From Chara braunii (Eukaryota; Streptophyta; Charophyceae; Charales; Characeae): 25,947 nucleotides of DNA. Positions 8,502 to 18,483 of the stretch are shown piece after piece. The notes beneath the pieces are model-generated. The model saw only the letters and a program-made list of their open reading frames with translations. It was not told where the DNA came from and did not search any database. The stretch spans positions 264,573 to 290,519 of the forward strand of contig BFEA01000765.1 in NCBI GenBank assembly GCA_003427395.1, read 5' to 3'. Positions within the stretch are counted from its first letter, which is position 1, and each line of letters opens with the position of its first letter. Position numbers and translations under genes: made by a program.

Positions 8502-10567
8502 ATTGGAACGGTACAGAGAAGATTATCACGGCCCTGCGTAGGGGCGAGCGTATAAGTGGAGGAAGCTCCGATGGCCGAACATTTTATTCAGCATTCAGTA
8601 GCCGTCGGGTTGTACAGTTCGGGACGTCAACGTTGTTGGAGGAGCACGAAGACAGTTGGGGAGGAGACGAAGACGCGGATGAACTAAGGCGAGAAAGGGG
8701 CGTCGGTGCATTTGAAGGAAGTATGACCAGGCACAGTGGAAGGGAAGGCGGGTAGCCGCAGAGGAGGAGGTCCGAGAAACGACCAATAGGGGGGCTGAAC
8801 CCGGGCGGCGTTAGGCGCCAGGTGCACGCGAAGTGGGAGAGCGGGCAACCAGAGAGCAGGCAGCGGACGATGGGCAGCGAGCGGCGAGCGCTAGGCTAGC
8901 GCAGCGGAGTGAAAGGGGTGGAAGGAGGAGAACGGTGAGCTGCAGTGGGCGGCCGAGTGTAGTTAGCAGGAGAGAGCGATGGATGGAGTGATGAATGGGC
9001 TGGCGGGTATTGCCTGACAAAGGAGCGAAGCAAGCGAGCCGAAGTGAACGAACTCGGACGGGTATTCGCGCGAGGTATGTGCATGGCGACAGGGGGGGTA
9101 AAAGTAGTGTACCCCGCCCGTTCCTTAACGGAATTNGGCGGGAGAGGATGTGATGTGGGGGTTTTCGATGGGGTGAACCCGTTGGGAATGCTAGAATGAC
9201 GAAAGAGTTAGCAGTTGAGGGTTAGTAGGTAGAAAGGTCGTGAGGGAGGTAACCGCGCGGGGGATCGACAGAGTAAGCTTAAGCGGGTAGGGAGCTGGTG
9301 CCCTACCTGGATGGCCAGTGTAGAGTTCGCTCGACCGGGAGGGGGCAACATACAACGGGCAATGATGGGCGGACTGGCGCTTGAAGTCAAGTACGGGAGG
9401 TGCCCTGGGTTGCTCGGCCAAACTGCCAAGAGATCTCCCGCGGCTAGTTTGCGTAGGCGGGGCACCGCCAACTTGGGAATACAGACCGCTCTTTGATTGG
9501 TGCGCCGGGGGACTGCAGCGTACAGTGTCCCCAGGCGAACAACAGGTTTGGGCCGACACGATTGGCCGGAGCGCAGCGGGTCCTGTCCGGGAAGCATCAG
9601 GGGGGCAGAGCGTGTGGGGCTGAGGTTTTACCGACGGGCTGAGGCGCTGCTCTACCACCGCCTGAAGTGGCTGGGGAGCAAGCGGTAAGGCAGTAGGCCT
9701 ACCTGCTACTCCGTGCGGCGCCTATCTCGTCGGCGGCTGTGGGGTGAGGCCGACTGCGAATCTGGGGGCTCAGCAAATGACCAGCGGACTGCCCGCCTGG
9801 CGGTAAAGGGGGAAAACATGAGGAGGAAGCGCGTACCTGAGCCTGAGGCCCTACCTGTAGCCCACGTGGTGACTATCCCGTCGGTGATAGCGGTAGTAGT
9901 GGAGTTACCGTGCAGTCGCAGGGCTGTTGCGGTATCGGATGAGAATCACTGTGTGTATCGCGAGTGCAGGCTACTGCAGCCGTTGTTACCGGTGATTGTG
10001 CGGTTGTCGGGAGGATTGTGCGGACTACCATACAACCGTGGTGTTGGTATGCTCGTGGCACCCCCACCCCAGGTCTGTTGCGGACTGCAGCTGTGCATCA
10101 ATTGTGCGTGAGCGACTGCTCCCTATTGACCGCGGGGTACTATTGCATACCGCCGCGGCGATTGCTGGCTATTGCAACCTGCGGTGTCAAGACTGGAAAG
10201 AGGTCATTGTTGCAGTTCGGGAGGGCGTCGGAGAGTTTGACTTCGGCGTTTGACTTCTGACCAGACCAAGCTCCTGCATTGTTTGGCCATCATTGCGGGG
10301 CCCTCAGGCGCATCAAGATTTAAAGGCCCTCTCGCGTGAGTCTGAGNGTGTCCTNCCTAAGTCTGANAGTCTTACTCCTTCTCATCCTGCCCTTCTTANT
10401 CTNAAGTCTAGTCTTTGGCTTTGAGAGGAAGGCGGCAGGCGGGCGTGTGGCCCGTAATCCNTGTCAAGGCNTTTGTGGGAGGTTGCCCNACNGATTGCGG
10501 GANCTCTGCCGGGACTCAGGCGGAGTCCTGGAGGCAGGGAACTGAGTGGTAANCCCTTGACTCCCTC

Positions 10568-10573
10568 TATAAA
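10568..10573 (+). promoter_or_regulatory. Candidate TATA box of the LTR promoter
   Basis: CTCTATAAACCC has the form of a plant TATA box, followed by a CT-rich stretch (10575-10605) that could hold the start site. If it is used, the hairpin arrays, the PBS and gag all lie in the transcript, giving a leader of about 3.1 kb. A competing candidate is TATATATAAG at 11561-11570. Neither is proven. Confidence 0.35.
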
Positions 10574-10814
10574 CCCAACTATAACCTCTACCTTTATATC
10601 TCTCTANGCTTGACTGAGTGTATTGTCTGGATCCTGTACTTTGATTTTGATTTGACTGTCAGGACTTTAATCAGACTGAAGTAAGGGAGTGTGTGTGCAA
10701 TCTCAGTTTCAGGTTTGTTGATTGCCTGAAAACCGACTATGGATGAGATGGGTTGCATCTGAGGGAAGGTTGGGAGGAAGGCAGNATTGTGTGCAGCTTG
10801 ACTGGGTCATTAAG

Positions 10815-11752
10815 GCTGCGAGGTCNCCTTAAGTTTGGGGAAGCCCAGCGCTTTGTTTATTTTTGGTTTGCATGGTGCCTCAGACCGCTCTATAAGTTTA
10901 GGTAGCCGGAAGCTCTGGAGGCTGGGATGTCCCCATAAGTTTGGGGAGACCCGGTGCTGTGAACTTCATGGAGGGTCAGGACGCTCTATAAGTTTAGGTG
11001 TCCTGACTGCTCTGACTTGTGGGGATATGACTGTGAGTGGTTTTCAGGGACCCAAGGCGCTCTATAAGTTTAGGTACCTTGAGTTGCCTCGCTTACTTGG
11101 GATTCTCTNAGTTTCTTTGGTTCTGAACAAGGAGGTCTGAGCCGCTCTATAAGTTTAGGTAGCTCAACCCTTCTTCTGTTTTGTTTTGAGGGAATAATNC
11201 TGGCAAGGGACGNACCGCTCTATAAGTTTAGGTAGTCTGTCCCACTGCCTAGCACANATTGGACCAGAGAGAAACGAACCTGGCGGAGGATCANACCACT
11301 CTATAAGTTTAGGTAGTCTGACCCAATGCCTCGCACAGGTTGGAACCCAATGGATATAACTTGACTATACTGTATTACTATGCTATTACGAATAGGCTGG
11401 TCAGGCCGCTCTATAAGTTTAGGTAGCCTGACTACAGCTTATCATAACTGAAGAGAGTATAACAAAGAGGTATAACCGAAGGTAAATATGGGCAGGCTGA
11501 ACAATGTTCTAAGTTGAGCGGCTTAGCCTTATGTCCCTTCGAAGATTAAGTTCAGAGAGATATATATAAGCTGGTTATTTAAACAGTTCAGGGCGACTAG
11601 AGGGGTCCAGTCATACGCCCAAGAAAGAGAGAAGTAGTTGTGCCCTCTGTTTATGTATACCTGGCCAAGTCAGAACGCTCTATAAGTCTAGGTATTCTGA
11701 CTTTGGGCCTGGCTAAGTTGGGCGCGCTCTGTAAGTTCAGGTGCCCTGACTT
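10815..11752 (+). repeat. Array of about 11 hairpins with a conserved loop and changing stems
   Basis: The core CGCTCTATAAGTTTAGGTA or a close form occurs at 10886, 10981 (starting at the preceding A), 11058, 11143, 11216, 11297, 11407, 11676 and 11725. Diverged forms (CCTTAAGTTTGGGG; CCCCATAAGTTTGGGG) are at about 10826 and 10931. Each is flanked by arms that are complementary to each other but differ between units: GTCAGGA/TCCTGAC, CAAGG/CCTTG, TGAGC/GCTCA, GTCAGGC/GCCTGAC and AAGTCAGAA/TTCTGACTT. An inner stem TCTA/TAGG around TAAGTT becomes TCTG/CAGG in the last unit and CCCCA/TGGGG at 10931. Spacing is irregular (about 45-250 bp). No known RNA family was recognised. Confidence 0.85.
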
Positions 11753-12061
11753 ATGGCTTATGTAAGCTGGGTATGAAGGAATAACTCACTGAAAGATCAT
11801 GAATTATTGTTTGTTCAGAAAGAACTTAGGAATGGCGATAGTACTTACCTTTATGGTTTGGCCTCCATGTGGCTGAGTGAGATTACTACTTGGTCTGGGT
11901 TTCAGGTTGACAGGTAGTTGCTTTAGAGGCTCGCCACGTGCTAGAGCGATAAGAGTTAGGTCAATTTCTGCATTTGCTGAGCTGACTTTATTTTACTTAG
12001 ACCGATTTTTGCATTTCCTGAGGCTTGTTAGTATACTTGGACCTGTATAAATTCTGGTAAG

Positions 12062-12615
12062 CTACTTTTCCTACGGGAAGCGTTGCCGAAATTTCTACAG
12101 ATTCAAGGAGTTAGATTAATTTTGACTTGCCAAAGTTTAGCTCGTCCTTTTGTCATATCTGACTTAGTAAAAATCAGGAAAGCCTCCTTTTCTAAAGGGA
12201 ATGTTGCCAAAATTTTTCCTAATTCAGGGAGTTAGACAAAATTGGGCTTTGGGATATCAGAGTTAGTCTCAGGTTCTAAACTTGGCTTTGTATGAATTTC
12301 AAGAAAGCACTTTTCTAGGGGGAGTGCTGCCGAAATTTCTGCAAAACTAAGGAGTTNGTCAAAACTTGTCTAAGTTGAACTCAAGTTGCCTTGTGAGTTC
12401 ATACCTGACCTAGTATAAATCTGGGAAGTCTCCCTTTCTAAAAGGATTGCTGTCCAAATTTATACTAATTCAGGAAGTTAGATAGAATCTGGCTTTCCAG
12501 AGTTGGAGATTATTTCTATTTTCATATTTGGGCTGATATAAACTTTGGAGAGACACTTTTCCTACGGGAAGCGTTGCCGAAATTTTCTTGATTTAGAGGA
12601 GCTAGATTATATTTT
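12062..12615 (+). repeat. Five tandem units of about 122 bp in the LTR
   Basis: Copies of a block like TTTTCCTACGGGAAGCGTTG, then CCGAAATTT, then GGAGTTAGAT, start near 12064, 12185, 12308, 12430 and 12554. Between them lie TATAAA-like words (GTATAAATT at about 12044, GTATAAATC at about 12411, GATATAAAC at about 12534). The first and last copies form TTCC-TACG-GGAA, a stem closed by a UNCG-class tetraloop. Other copies keep a hairpin with changed bases, for example CCTTT/AAAGG in the fourth. Confidence 0.85.
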
Positions 12616-13346
12616 GATAGATGGCGATTCTAACGATCCACCCTGAATAGGGGAGATTCAGCCAGGGTCTGCCTTCGCTTTGGGCACCGCCTCGAGGTAG
12701 ATTCAGGCTTAGCTAGCTAGGAGGATTTGGGTGAGAATATGTTATGGAGTTGTATTCTCTATGTGCTCATGATCTCAGCTTGGGGATTGGCCTGTCATGT
12801 GTTACAGGTCGTCTTGATCGTTCGATTCAAGATCAAGATTAGATTCAACTTGATCCCTGGAGGATCGTCTTCTGTTATCACTGATAANAGGTCGGTTGCC
12901 GATTCGCCGGTCTTCGACTCAATTTCAACTNACTCCCCATACTCAACCTAAAAGACTTTAGCCCTGGTGGTTTTTACTGTTTGTTAAGGGTTCCACCCGG
13001 ACTTTTGTTGAATGGCCATTTAACAAAGGTACTGAGTATTTAATTGAGGTTGGTTGGGCTGGCAGTTGGGGCTTGCATGGCTAAAGCGAAGGGGTATGAG
13101 CATAGAGAATGGTTGGGGTTGACTCCGTGTAGTGCGTGTTTTGTCACTTGATTCTTGGTGTGGTTGCAGGTATGTCTTGTGACTCGGATTTTGGATTTGG
13201 ACTGCCTGCGACTCCATATACATATACATGGTTGTGAGGAGTCCCACTGTGCCTGTGAGAAGTGATCGTCATAACTCTATCCCCCCTTTCGTATGTATGC
13301 GTGGATATACGTATGATGATTGTTCGGGACCGATGCGCTCGACAGG

Positions 13347-13365
13347 TGGCGCCGTTGCCAGGGAT
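13347..13365 (+). other. Primer-binding site, complementary to tRNA-Asp 3' end
   Basis: TGGCGCCGTTGCCAGGGAT agrees at 18 of 19 positions with the complement of the 3' end (including CCA) of plant tRNA-Asp(GTC), as I know that sequence. It starts two bases after the LTR terminus GACA (13341-13344). It would prime minus-strand DNA synthesis. The one mismatch is A at 13360 where G is expected. Confidence 0.85.
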
Positions 13366-13746
13366 AACGGAAGCCTACTGTTGTCCCTGGTGGAACGACA
13401 TCTGGGTACGAGAGTGAGGGAGAACTAGGCATATGAGCGGGCAAAGAGAAGGGTTATGGGACATACTGTATGATGATTTATATGACTATGGGTTGGATGA
13501 TTGATTGATTGGTGGTTTGGTTGACAGCTGAGTGTTGTATGTGGATGAGGAGGTCCTATGGGGAGGATAAGTGTTATCTAAGTAAGCCCAAGGGAAGTAG
13601 GAGAAGGAATGTCTGCCAGGTCTAGAGTGTGGGGTGTCTAAGGTGGTCAACCCGATAGGCTCATGAAAGGTTGAGTCGCTGAGTGGGGTCCTCTGTCCCA
13701 TCGTCTCTTATAACAGGAAGATTGAAGTCGAAGGTGGTTGGCCAAG
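13366..13746 (+). other. Untranslated leader between PBS and gag
   Basis: About 380 bp without a credible ORF. Packaging and dimerisation signals would be expected here, but I cannot identify any. Confidence 0.6.
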
Positions 13747-15948
13747 ATGCCAGAAGAGATGGCGGACGGTGGGAGGAAGCTTGTGACGCTCGATGACCTC
13801 ATCGATGCCCTAGACAAGCGCGAGAGGGCGCCGAGCAACGCCCCAAAGGTCGAGACATTCCACGTCAAAGGGGATCGGGTATGTGAATGGATGGATCTGA
13901 CAGAGCAGGCGTTGGTGGGACTGTCAGATGAGGTCAAGCTCCAGCGGGTCCTGAGGTATGTCCTGCATAGCCACCATCGGGAAGTAACTAAGGTTGTGGA
14001 TGCCGCCGGTGGCAGTTGGACAAAGTTTGGGGACCTAATGCGAAGGAAGTACAGGCTGGGAGACGGCTTGTTGACCATGGCCGACTTGGAGGCCATGAAT
14101 AAGGAAGATTTCTCTACCATTCGGGCGTTCCTGCACGAGTTCAAGAAAAAGGCGAGGAAAGTGCACGGGATCTCCGAGGAGGCGCAATGCGCTATATTTT
14201 TGGGGCTGCTCACAGGCTCGGAAGCCACAGAGCTGACGAAGTATGGGGAAGGAAGCGAGAGGCTCACCTGGGCAACCATTGACAAGGGAGTGGAAGAAGG
14301 GAGTCTAGACCAGGTGGAGCAACACCAAATGAGGTTGCAAAGGCGCAAGAGGAAGGAGAGGGATGCTACTGTATCCGGGACCCCGGGGGTGAAGAGAATT
14401 GTCACGGACGTATTGGCGGCACTAGGGTACGACAATGAAGCAGAGATACAAAAGAGAGGGGTGCCAATGGCCCAAGGCCGGGTGTTAGGGGCAGTAGATG
14501 AGGAGGCCGGGCAAGAAGACTATGGCGGAGGGGAGACAGGTTCCCAAGCCCTAACTAAGGCCCAGAGGAAGCAACGCAATCTGCTGCAAGAAGGGTAGGG
14601 GTCAGGGAAGGGACAGGCCCCCCAAGCCATTGCCGCGCCACCGCCTGTTGCGGCGGCCGCGCCAGCGCCGCCAGGGCCATCGCACATGGGGCCGCCACCA
14701 ACTTGTGGGCACTGGGTGCCGCACTGTCAGTCCGCGCCCTGGCCCAGTTGCAACCACTGTGTCTCGTGTGGAGGGAGTCAGGTCCACACGGGGCACATGG
14801 TCGCCTATTCAGTCCCATCAGCAAGTATGGGCCCCCTGAGCTACCCAGCGACCCAAATTCAGCCCGTGACTCAACCGCCGCCCTCCCAGCAGGCCTCGCA
14901 AGCTAGTGTGGCCGGGGGAGGGGTCCAAGGACAAGGCGAGCAGGGCAATGGGGGCCGGGGCCAAGAAGGTAGAGGAGGGGGCAGTCGGGGGCGAGGAGGA
15001 AATGGTGGAGGCCGTGGAGGAGGCTGGAATGGCCAAGGGGGTCAGAACCAAGGCGGCCAAGGCAGCCAGGGAGGGGGCCAAGGGTATGGGAGGGCTCGCT
15101 TCGACTGGCGGAACGCAACTTGTTGGCATTGTGGCAAGGTGGGCCACACTGTATGATTCTGCCAACAACGGCGCGACGACGAGCTGGCAGGATTAATCTC
15201 CACCTGTATGGACGGGGATATATATGACCGGTGGGGAAAGCACATTGATCCCAAGACCCCGGGAGGAATTAGGCAGGAAGCTCTCAGGCGGGCAGCGGCA
15301 GGGCCTCCAGCGGCCCCAGCAATGTTCAGGATATGGCAGGAAAGGCAAGATCTGGGTGTAAGAGTCGAGGAGATTGTGGGCGAAAATGAGGAAGTGACTC
15401 AGCAGCTGAAGGCGGGGGCCATAAAGGAGGAGCCCATAGTTGTTGAGTCCGACGATGAGGCGCAGGAAGAGGTAAGAGAATCAGCCTTGACCATCCTAGA
15501 GAGGATGGAGGACCTGCTTGCAAAGGCCGGCAGGTATCAGGAACGGCTGAGGGCGATGTGTGAAAAGGCCCGAGAGTGGGAGATGAATCTCCCTGAGGTG
15601 ATGCTCTATGGGTCCGTCCCGGAGCCATCATCGGGACCGCAAGGGTGTCCAAGTGTGGCTACGGCTGGGACAGGTCCTTGGTCAGGGATGACCTTCAGGC
15701 CCCCTACATCGCATGGAAGGGTACCACAGGCCGCGCAGACTAGGGGCCTAAGCAAGGCTATCGCCAGTCAGGGGCCTAGCCAGGCACCTAGTCGGGCACC
15801 CTCTCGGAAGGACCCTGAGCCCGAGCAAAGGAAAAAAGTGGTAGAGGTTCAAGAAACGAAAGATGAGGGTGATGACGAGGAGGACGAGGGGCTCCGGCAG
15901 GAGGAGGACCGGAGAGCGGAACAGAGGGCCAGGAAGAGAGGGGCTTAA
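13747..15948 (+). pseudogene. gag: Gag polyprotein (first Gag) with RGG tract and CCHC zinc knuckle
   Basis: It starts at ATG 13747 (MPEEMADGG; purine at -3), the first ATG after the PBS that opens this frame. One frame runs to TAA 15946, broken by TAG at 14596 and TGA at 15154. Order: charged N-terminus; capsid-like helical region (about residues 35-165, including VCEWMDLTEQAL and SWTKFGDLMRRKYRLGD); an extra Cys/His cluster at 14704-14800 (CGHWVPHC...CNHCVSC...HTGH); a Gly/Arg-rich RGG tract (14915-15095); knuckle C-x2-C-x4-H-x4-C at 15121-15162; then a long acidic, Pro/Ser-rich tail. The stop inside the knuckle is explained by CGA to TGA. The protein would form the particle and bind RNA. 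Protease follows in the same frame after a single stop, so Gag and Pol may once have been one ORF. Confidence 0.88.
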
Positions 15949-15951
15949 GGA

Positions 15952-16860
15952 GTGGCGGGGTCAAACTTGCATGATGGCGTACCGAAGAGGAAAAAGTATG
16001 CAGTTCGACTGGAGGAGGGCTTTGACGTGGAGCGAATGGTGGACAAGCTCCCGGAGGACCATAACGATCTGATGAATTTAAAGGACATTTTGGCCTCGGC
16101 ACCAAGGCTCCATGGCGAGCTGAAAGGGTGGCTCTCGCGAAGGTTAGTGGCCAATGTCCACCTGAGCTCAATTCTGCCCAGGGAGATAGAGTGGACAGAG
16201 GCGGGCACTAGGATGGATTTGAAATGTGTGGCGTGTGGGTTGGTGGACTTGAAGGTGAGGGACCAGCCGAGCATCGCAATGGTGGACACGGGCGCGAAGA
16301 TGAATATCATCCGGGAGCGGGACGCGACGATGTTAGGGCTAGAAGTTGACCATTCGGACCATGGTGTGCTGCACGACGCCAACTGCAAGGCTATTTTCTG
16401 CGGCACTACGTCTAATGTGATGGTGGAGATCGGGAGAGTAAGGGCACGAACGTGCTTCTTCGTCATGCCCGACGTCGACCACCCTATTCTTTTGGGGAGG
16501 TCGTTCCTCTGTCGAACAGAGACCTTGGTCTTCAATAGGCATGAGGGAACGATGATCCTGGCCCTATCTGATCCGGCCTGCGGGAATTACGAGATCATCA
16601 AGTGCCAGAACACAGGGCCCGGAAATGCGAGAAACAGGCTCAACCTCGGCTCCTTCACTTTTGAGGGGTCTGAGTATGCGCGACGGAGGCTCCGGGAGGA
16701 GCAGGAGGAGGAAGGAGCAGGTGAGGTATTGTCCCTGAGCCTTAATGATGTAAATAATAAGGCAATGGAGGTGGTGACGGCGCATGATATGGCGGACCCT
16801 GAGGCCATAAAGGCGTTGAGAGAGCAGGTCCTAGAAAGCCCTCAGGTGGGAGAGGTGGAG
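15952..16860 (+). pseudogene. Retropepsin-like aspartic protease (PR) region of pol
   Basis: The frame is the same as Gag, separated by one TAA. The active-site motif MVDTGAKMNII has its catalytic Asp at 16285-16287. HPILLGRSFL at about 16480-16510 is the ILGR-type motif near the end of retropepsins. The enzyme would work as a dimer, cutting the Gag-Pol precursor in the particle. A helical domain of about 110 residues precedes the protease, and an acidic linker follows to about 16860. There the reading phase must shift by one base to enter the RT segment beginning FNDNEHGRLDVDRIPMIRIH. Without that shift the frame ends at TGA 16912-16914. No clear slippery heptamer is visible, so a deletion is more likely than programmed frameshifting. 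Confidence 0.87.
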
Positions 16861-17840
16861 TTGCGTTTAATGACAACGAGCATGGGAGGTTGGACGTGGA
16901 TAGGATCCCGATGATACGAATCCATACCGTCCCACACAAGCCGTGGAACTTGAGGGGCGCACGATACCCGAATCCAGATGAGGAGAAGAAGGTGGTGGAT
17001 TACTTGGATGGGAAGATGAGGACGTACGTGGTAGATTACTCCAGTGGACCGTATGCTTCCCCCTGGTTTTGTTTTATCAAGCCAAACGAAACGCTATGGT
17101 GGGTGCAGGATTTGCAACGATTGAATGTAGTAACGGTGCTGGACGCGAGAGGGTTGCCGAACGCAGACGCCCTGTCAGAATCATGCGCAGGAAGACCTAT
17201 AATCTCACTTATAGACCTTTACTCTGGGTATGACCAGTTTCCTGTGTACCCACCGGATAGGCCAGTGATGACGATGCATACGCCAAGGGGGCTGATCCAC
17301 ATGAACGTGGCACCTCAGGGGTGGACTAATGCGGTGGCAATGGTGCAAAGGCACATGATTAGGGCCATGCAGACAGTTAGTCCACATATCACTCAGCCCT
17401 AAATTGACGACTTGGCGGTCAAGGGTCCAAAGGAGAAGGAGGAAGACGAAGTGATGCCAGGAGTAAGGCGGTTCGTCTGGAAGCATGTCCAGGATATCGA
17501 CCAGGTTCTGGGTCTGCTGGAAGAACACAACCTAACGGCGAGCGGCCCCAAGTCGAAACATTGTATGAGGGAGGCCACGATTCTGGGCTTTGTCTGCAAC
17601 GAGGAGGGGCGGAGGCCAAACGTGAAGAAAACGGATAAGATCCTAGAGTGGCTAGTCCCCTTCCAATCGATAACGGACGTAAGGAGCTTCCTTAGGACCT
17701 GCGGGTTTTGGAGGAGTTTCGTGAAAGACTTCGCCACCAAGACTGAGCACTTGAGGAAGCTGGTGCGTCAGGATCAGGAATGGGTCTGGGGCAAAGACCA
17801 GGAAAAGGCCGTAGAAGGGATGAAGAGAGAGTTCAAATGA
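16860..17840 (+). pseudogene. Ty3/gypsy reverse transcriptase, stop in the YIDD box
   Basis: RT motifs in order: WFCFIKPNETL, VQDLQRLN, the motif A region SLIDLYSGYDQFPVYPPDRP with its catalytic Asp, TPRGLIHMNVAPQGWTNAVA (motif B), then at 17400-17411 a TAA followed by Ile-Asp-Asp. The Tyr codon of the catalytic YIDD box has become a stop, while both aspartates remain. Beyond it come SKHCMREATILGF and the connection region with FLRTCGFWRSFVKDFA. An extra T at 17838 then creates a TGA; omitting it joins MKREFK to EGGLVLGAPNY, the start of RNase H. The 1-base loss near 16860 and the 1-base gain here cancel, so the ancestor probably had a single pol frame. Confidence 0.9.
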
Positions 17841-18483
17841 AGGAGGTTTGGTGCTGGGGGCGCCGAATTACGAAGTCACGGAGGAGAAACCATTCGTTGC
17901 CGAGATGGATGCTGGGCCAACTGCCCTAGGAGGGGCCCTGATTCAAGCAGATGCTGATGGGAAGGAGAGGCCGCTGAGATTTGAAAGCCGCACCCTCAAT
18001 ACGACTAAAAGAAACTACTCGCAGTTCAAGAAAGAAACGTTGGCGGTGCTCCTTTGCCTAAGGACCTTCCGTAATTACATCTTTGGCAGGAGACTCGTTT
18101 TGAGGGTGGACCCTACTGCGCTTGCGTGTTCCCTGAAAAGTTATACTCCATCTGATTCAACCATAGCGAGGTGGTTGACTTACATTTGGATGCTTAACTT
18201 TGAGTTGGAGAGGATTCCCGAGGATAAGAACAAGGCAGTTGGGCTGAGCCGTATCAACTGGGATGGGGCGGGTCAAGAGTCGATTGAGGATACCCCACCA
18301 GTTGACGGGTTCTTGGATCAGGAGGAGGATGTCCGCCTCCACATAAATGAGTGGTCGCTGAGGGTGCCTAGCTGCGTCACACATCCTATATGGCTAGCAC
18401 CAAGCGGGTACGAGCAGAAGGAGGAGTTGGTCCTCAAACCCTTCCAGGAAGAAGACCCGTGGGGGAGTAGAGATGTTGGCTAA
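17839..18483 (+). pseudogene. Ty3/gypsy RNase H domain
   Basis: The frame is again that of Gag and protease. VAEMDAGPTALGGALIQ has the first Asp, KKETLAVLLCLRTFRNYIFG the Glu, and RVDPTALACSL the next Asp. The last motif reads NKAVGLSR where ADGLSR or ADALSR is usual, so the final active-site Asp appears replaced by Val (GAT to GTT would do it). RNase H would remove the RNA strand during reverse transcription. The frame stops at TAA 18481-18483, next to an in-frame ATG, and integrase continues in the same phase. Confidence 0.86.

Larger units (their letters stand above)
7109..13344 (+). repeat. 5' LTR (6.2 kb)
   Basis: It begins TGTC and ends GACA, an inverted terminal pair, and is followed two bases later by the primer-binding site. 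Its first 970 bp match 24977-25947 with about 45-50 differences and small indels. It starts with a perfect hairpin, ATACCCT/AGGGTAT (7120-7137), kept in the 3' copy. Subregions: a GC-rich 5' third (7109 to about 9700), a segment rich in GTTGCGG/CGGTAGT-like short words (about 9850-10170), a candidate TATA (10568), the hairpin array (10815-11752), the 122-bp array (12062-12615), and an ordinary 3' end to 13344. No protein-coding signal is convincing in it. Twenty-three isolated Ns occur at 9136 and 10347-12931. The 3' boundary relies on the PBS, because the end of the other LTR is not visible. Confidence 0.85.

Noticed and set aside
8055-9658. Several 60-155 codon minus-strand ORFs in the LTR
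   Set aside because: Stop-poor because of high GC; overlapping in several frames with Pro/Ser/Arg-rich products and no domain.
9713-10111. 132-codon plus-strand ORF in the 5' LTR
   Set aside because: Starts at GTG, has Val/Cys/Arg-rich composition driven by short repeats, and no homology that I recognise.
10815-11752. CRISPR array (regular repeats with variable spacers)
   Set aside because: Eukaryotic LTR context, irregular spacing, short core, and flanks that are self-complementary rather than random; no cas genes.
10815-11752. Hammerhead or another known self-cleaving ribozyme
   Set aside because: The CTGATGA and GAAA core of a hammerhead is absent, and I could not fit another small ribozyme core.
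13647-14435. 262-codon ORF on the minus strand
   Set aside because: Lies opposite the capsid part of gag, which has clear Gag architecture; the antisense product is Ser/Leu-rich with no recognisable motif.
16850-16914. Programmed -1 frameshift between protease and RT
   Set aside because: No convincing slippery heptamer, and a compensating insertion at 17838 returns to the original phase, which fits two random indels better.
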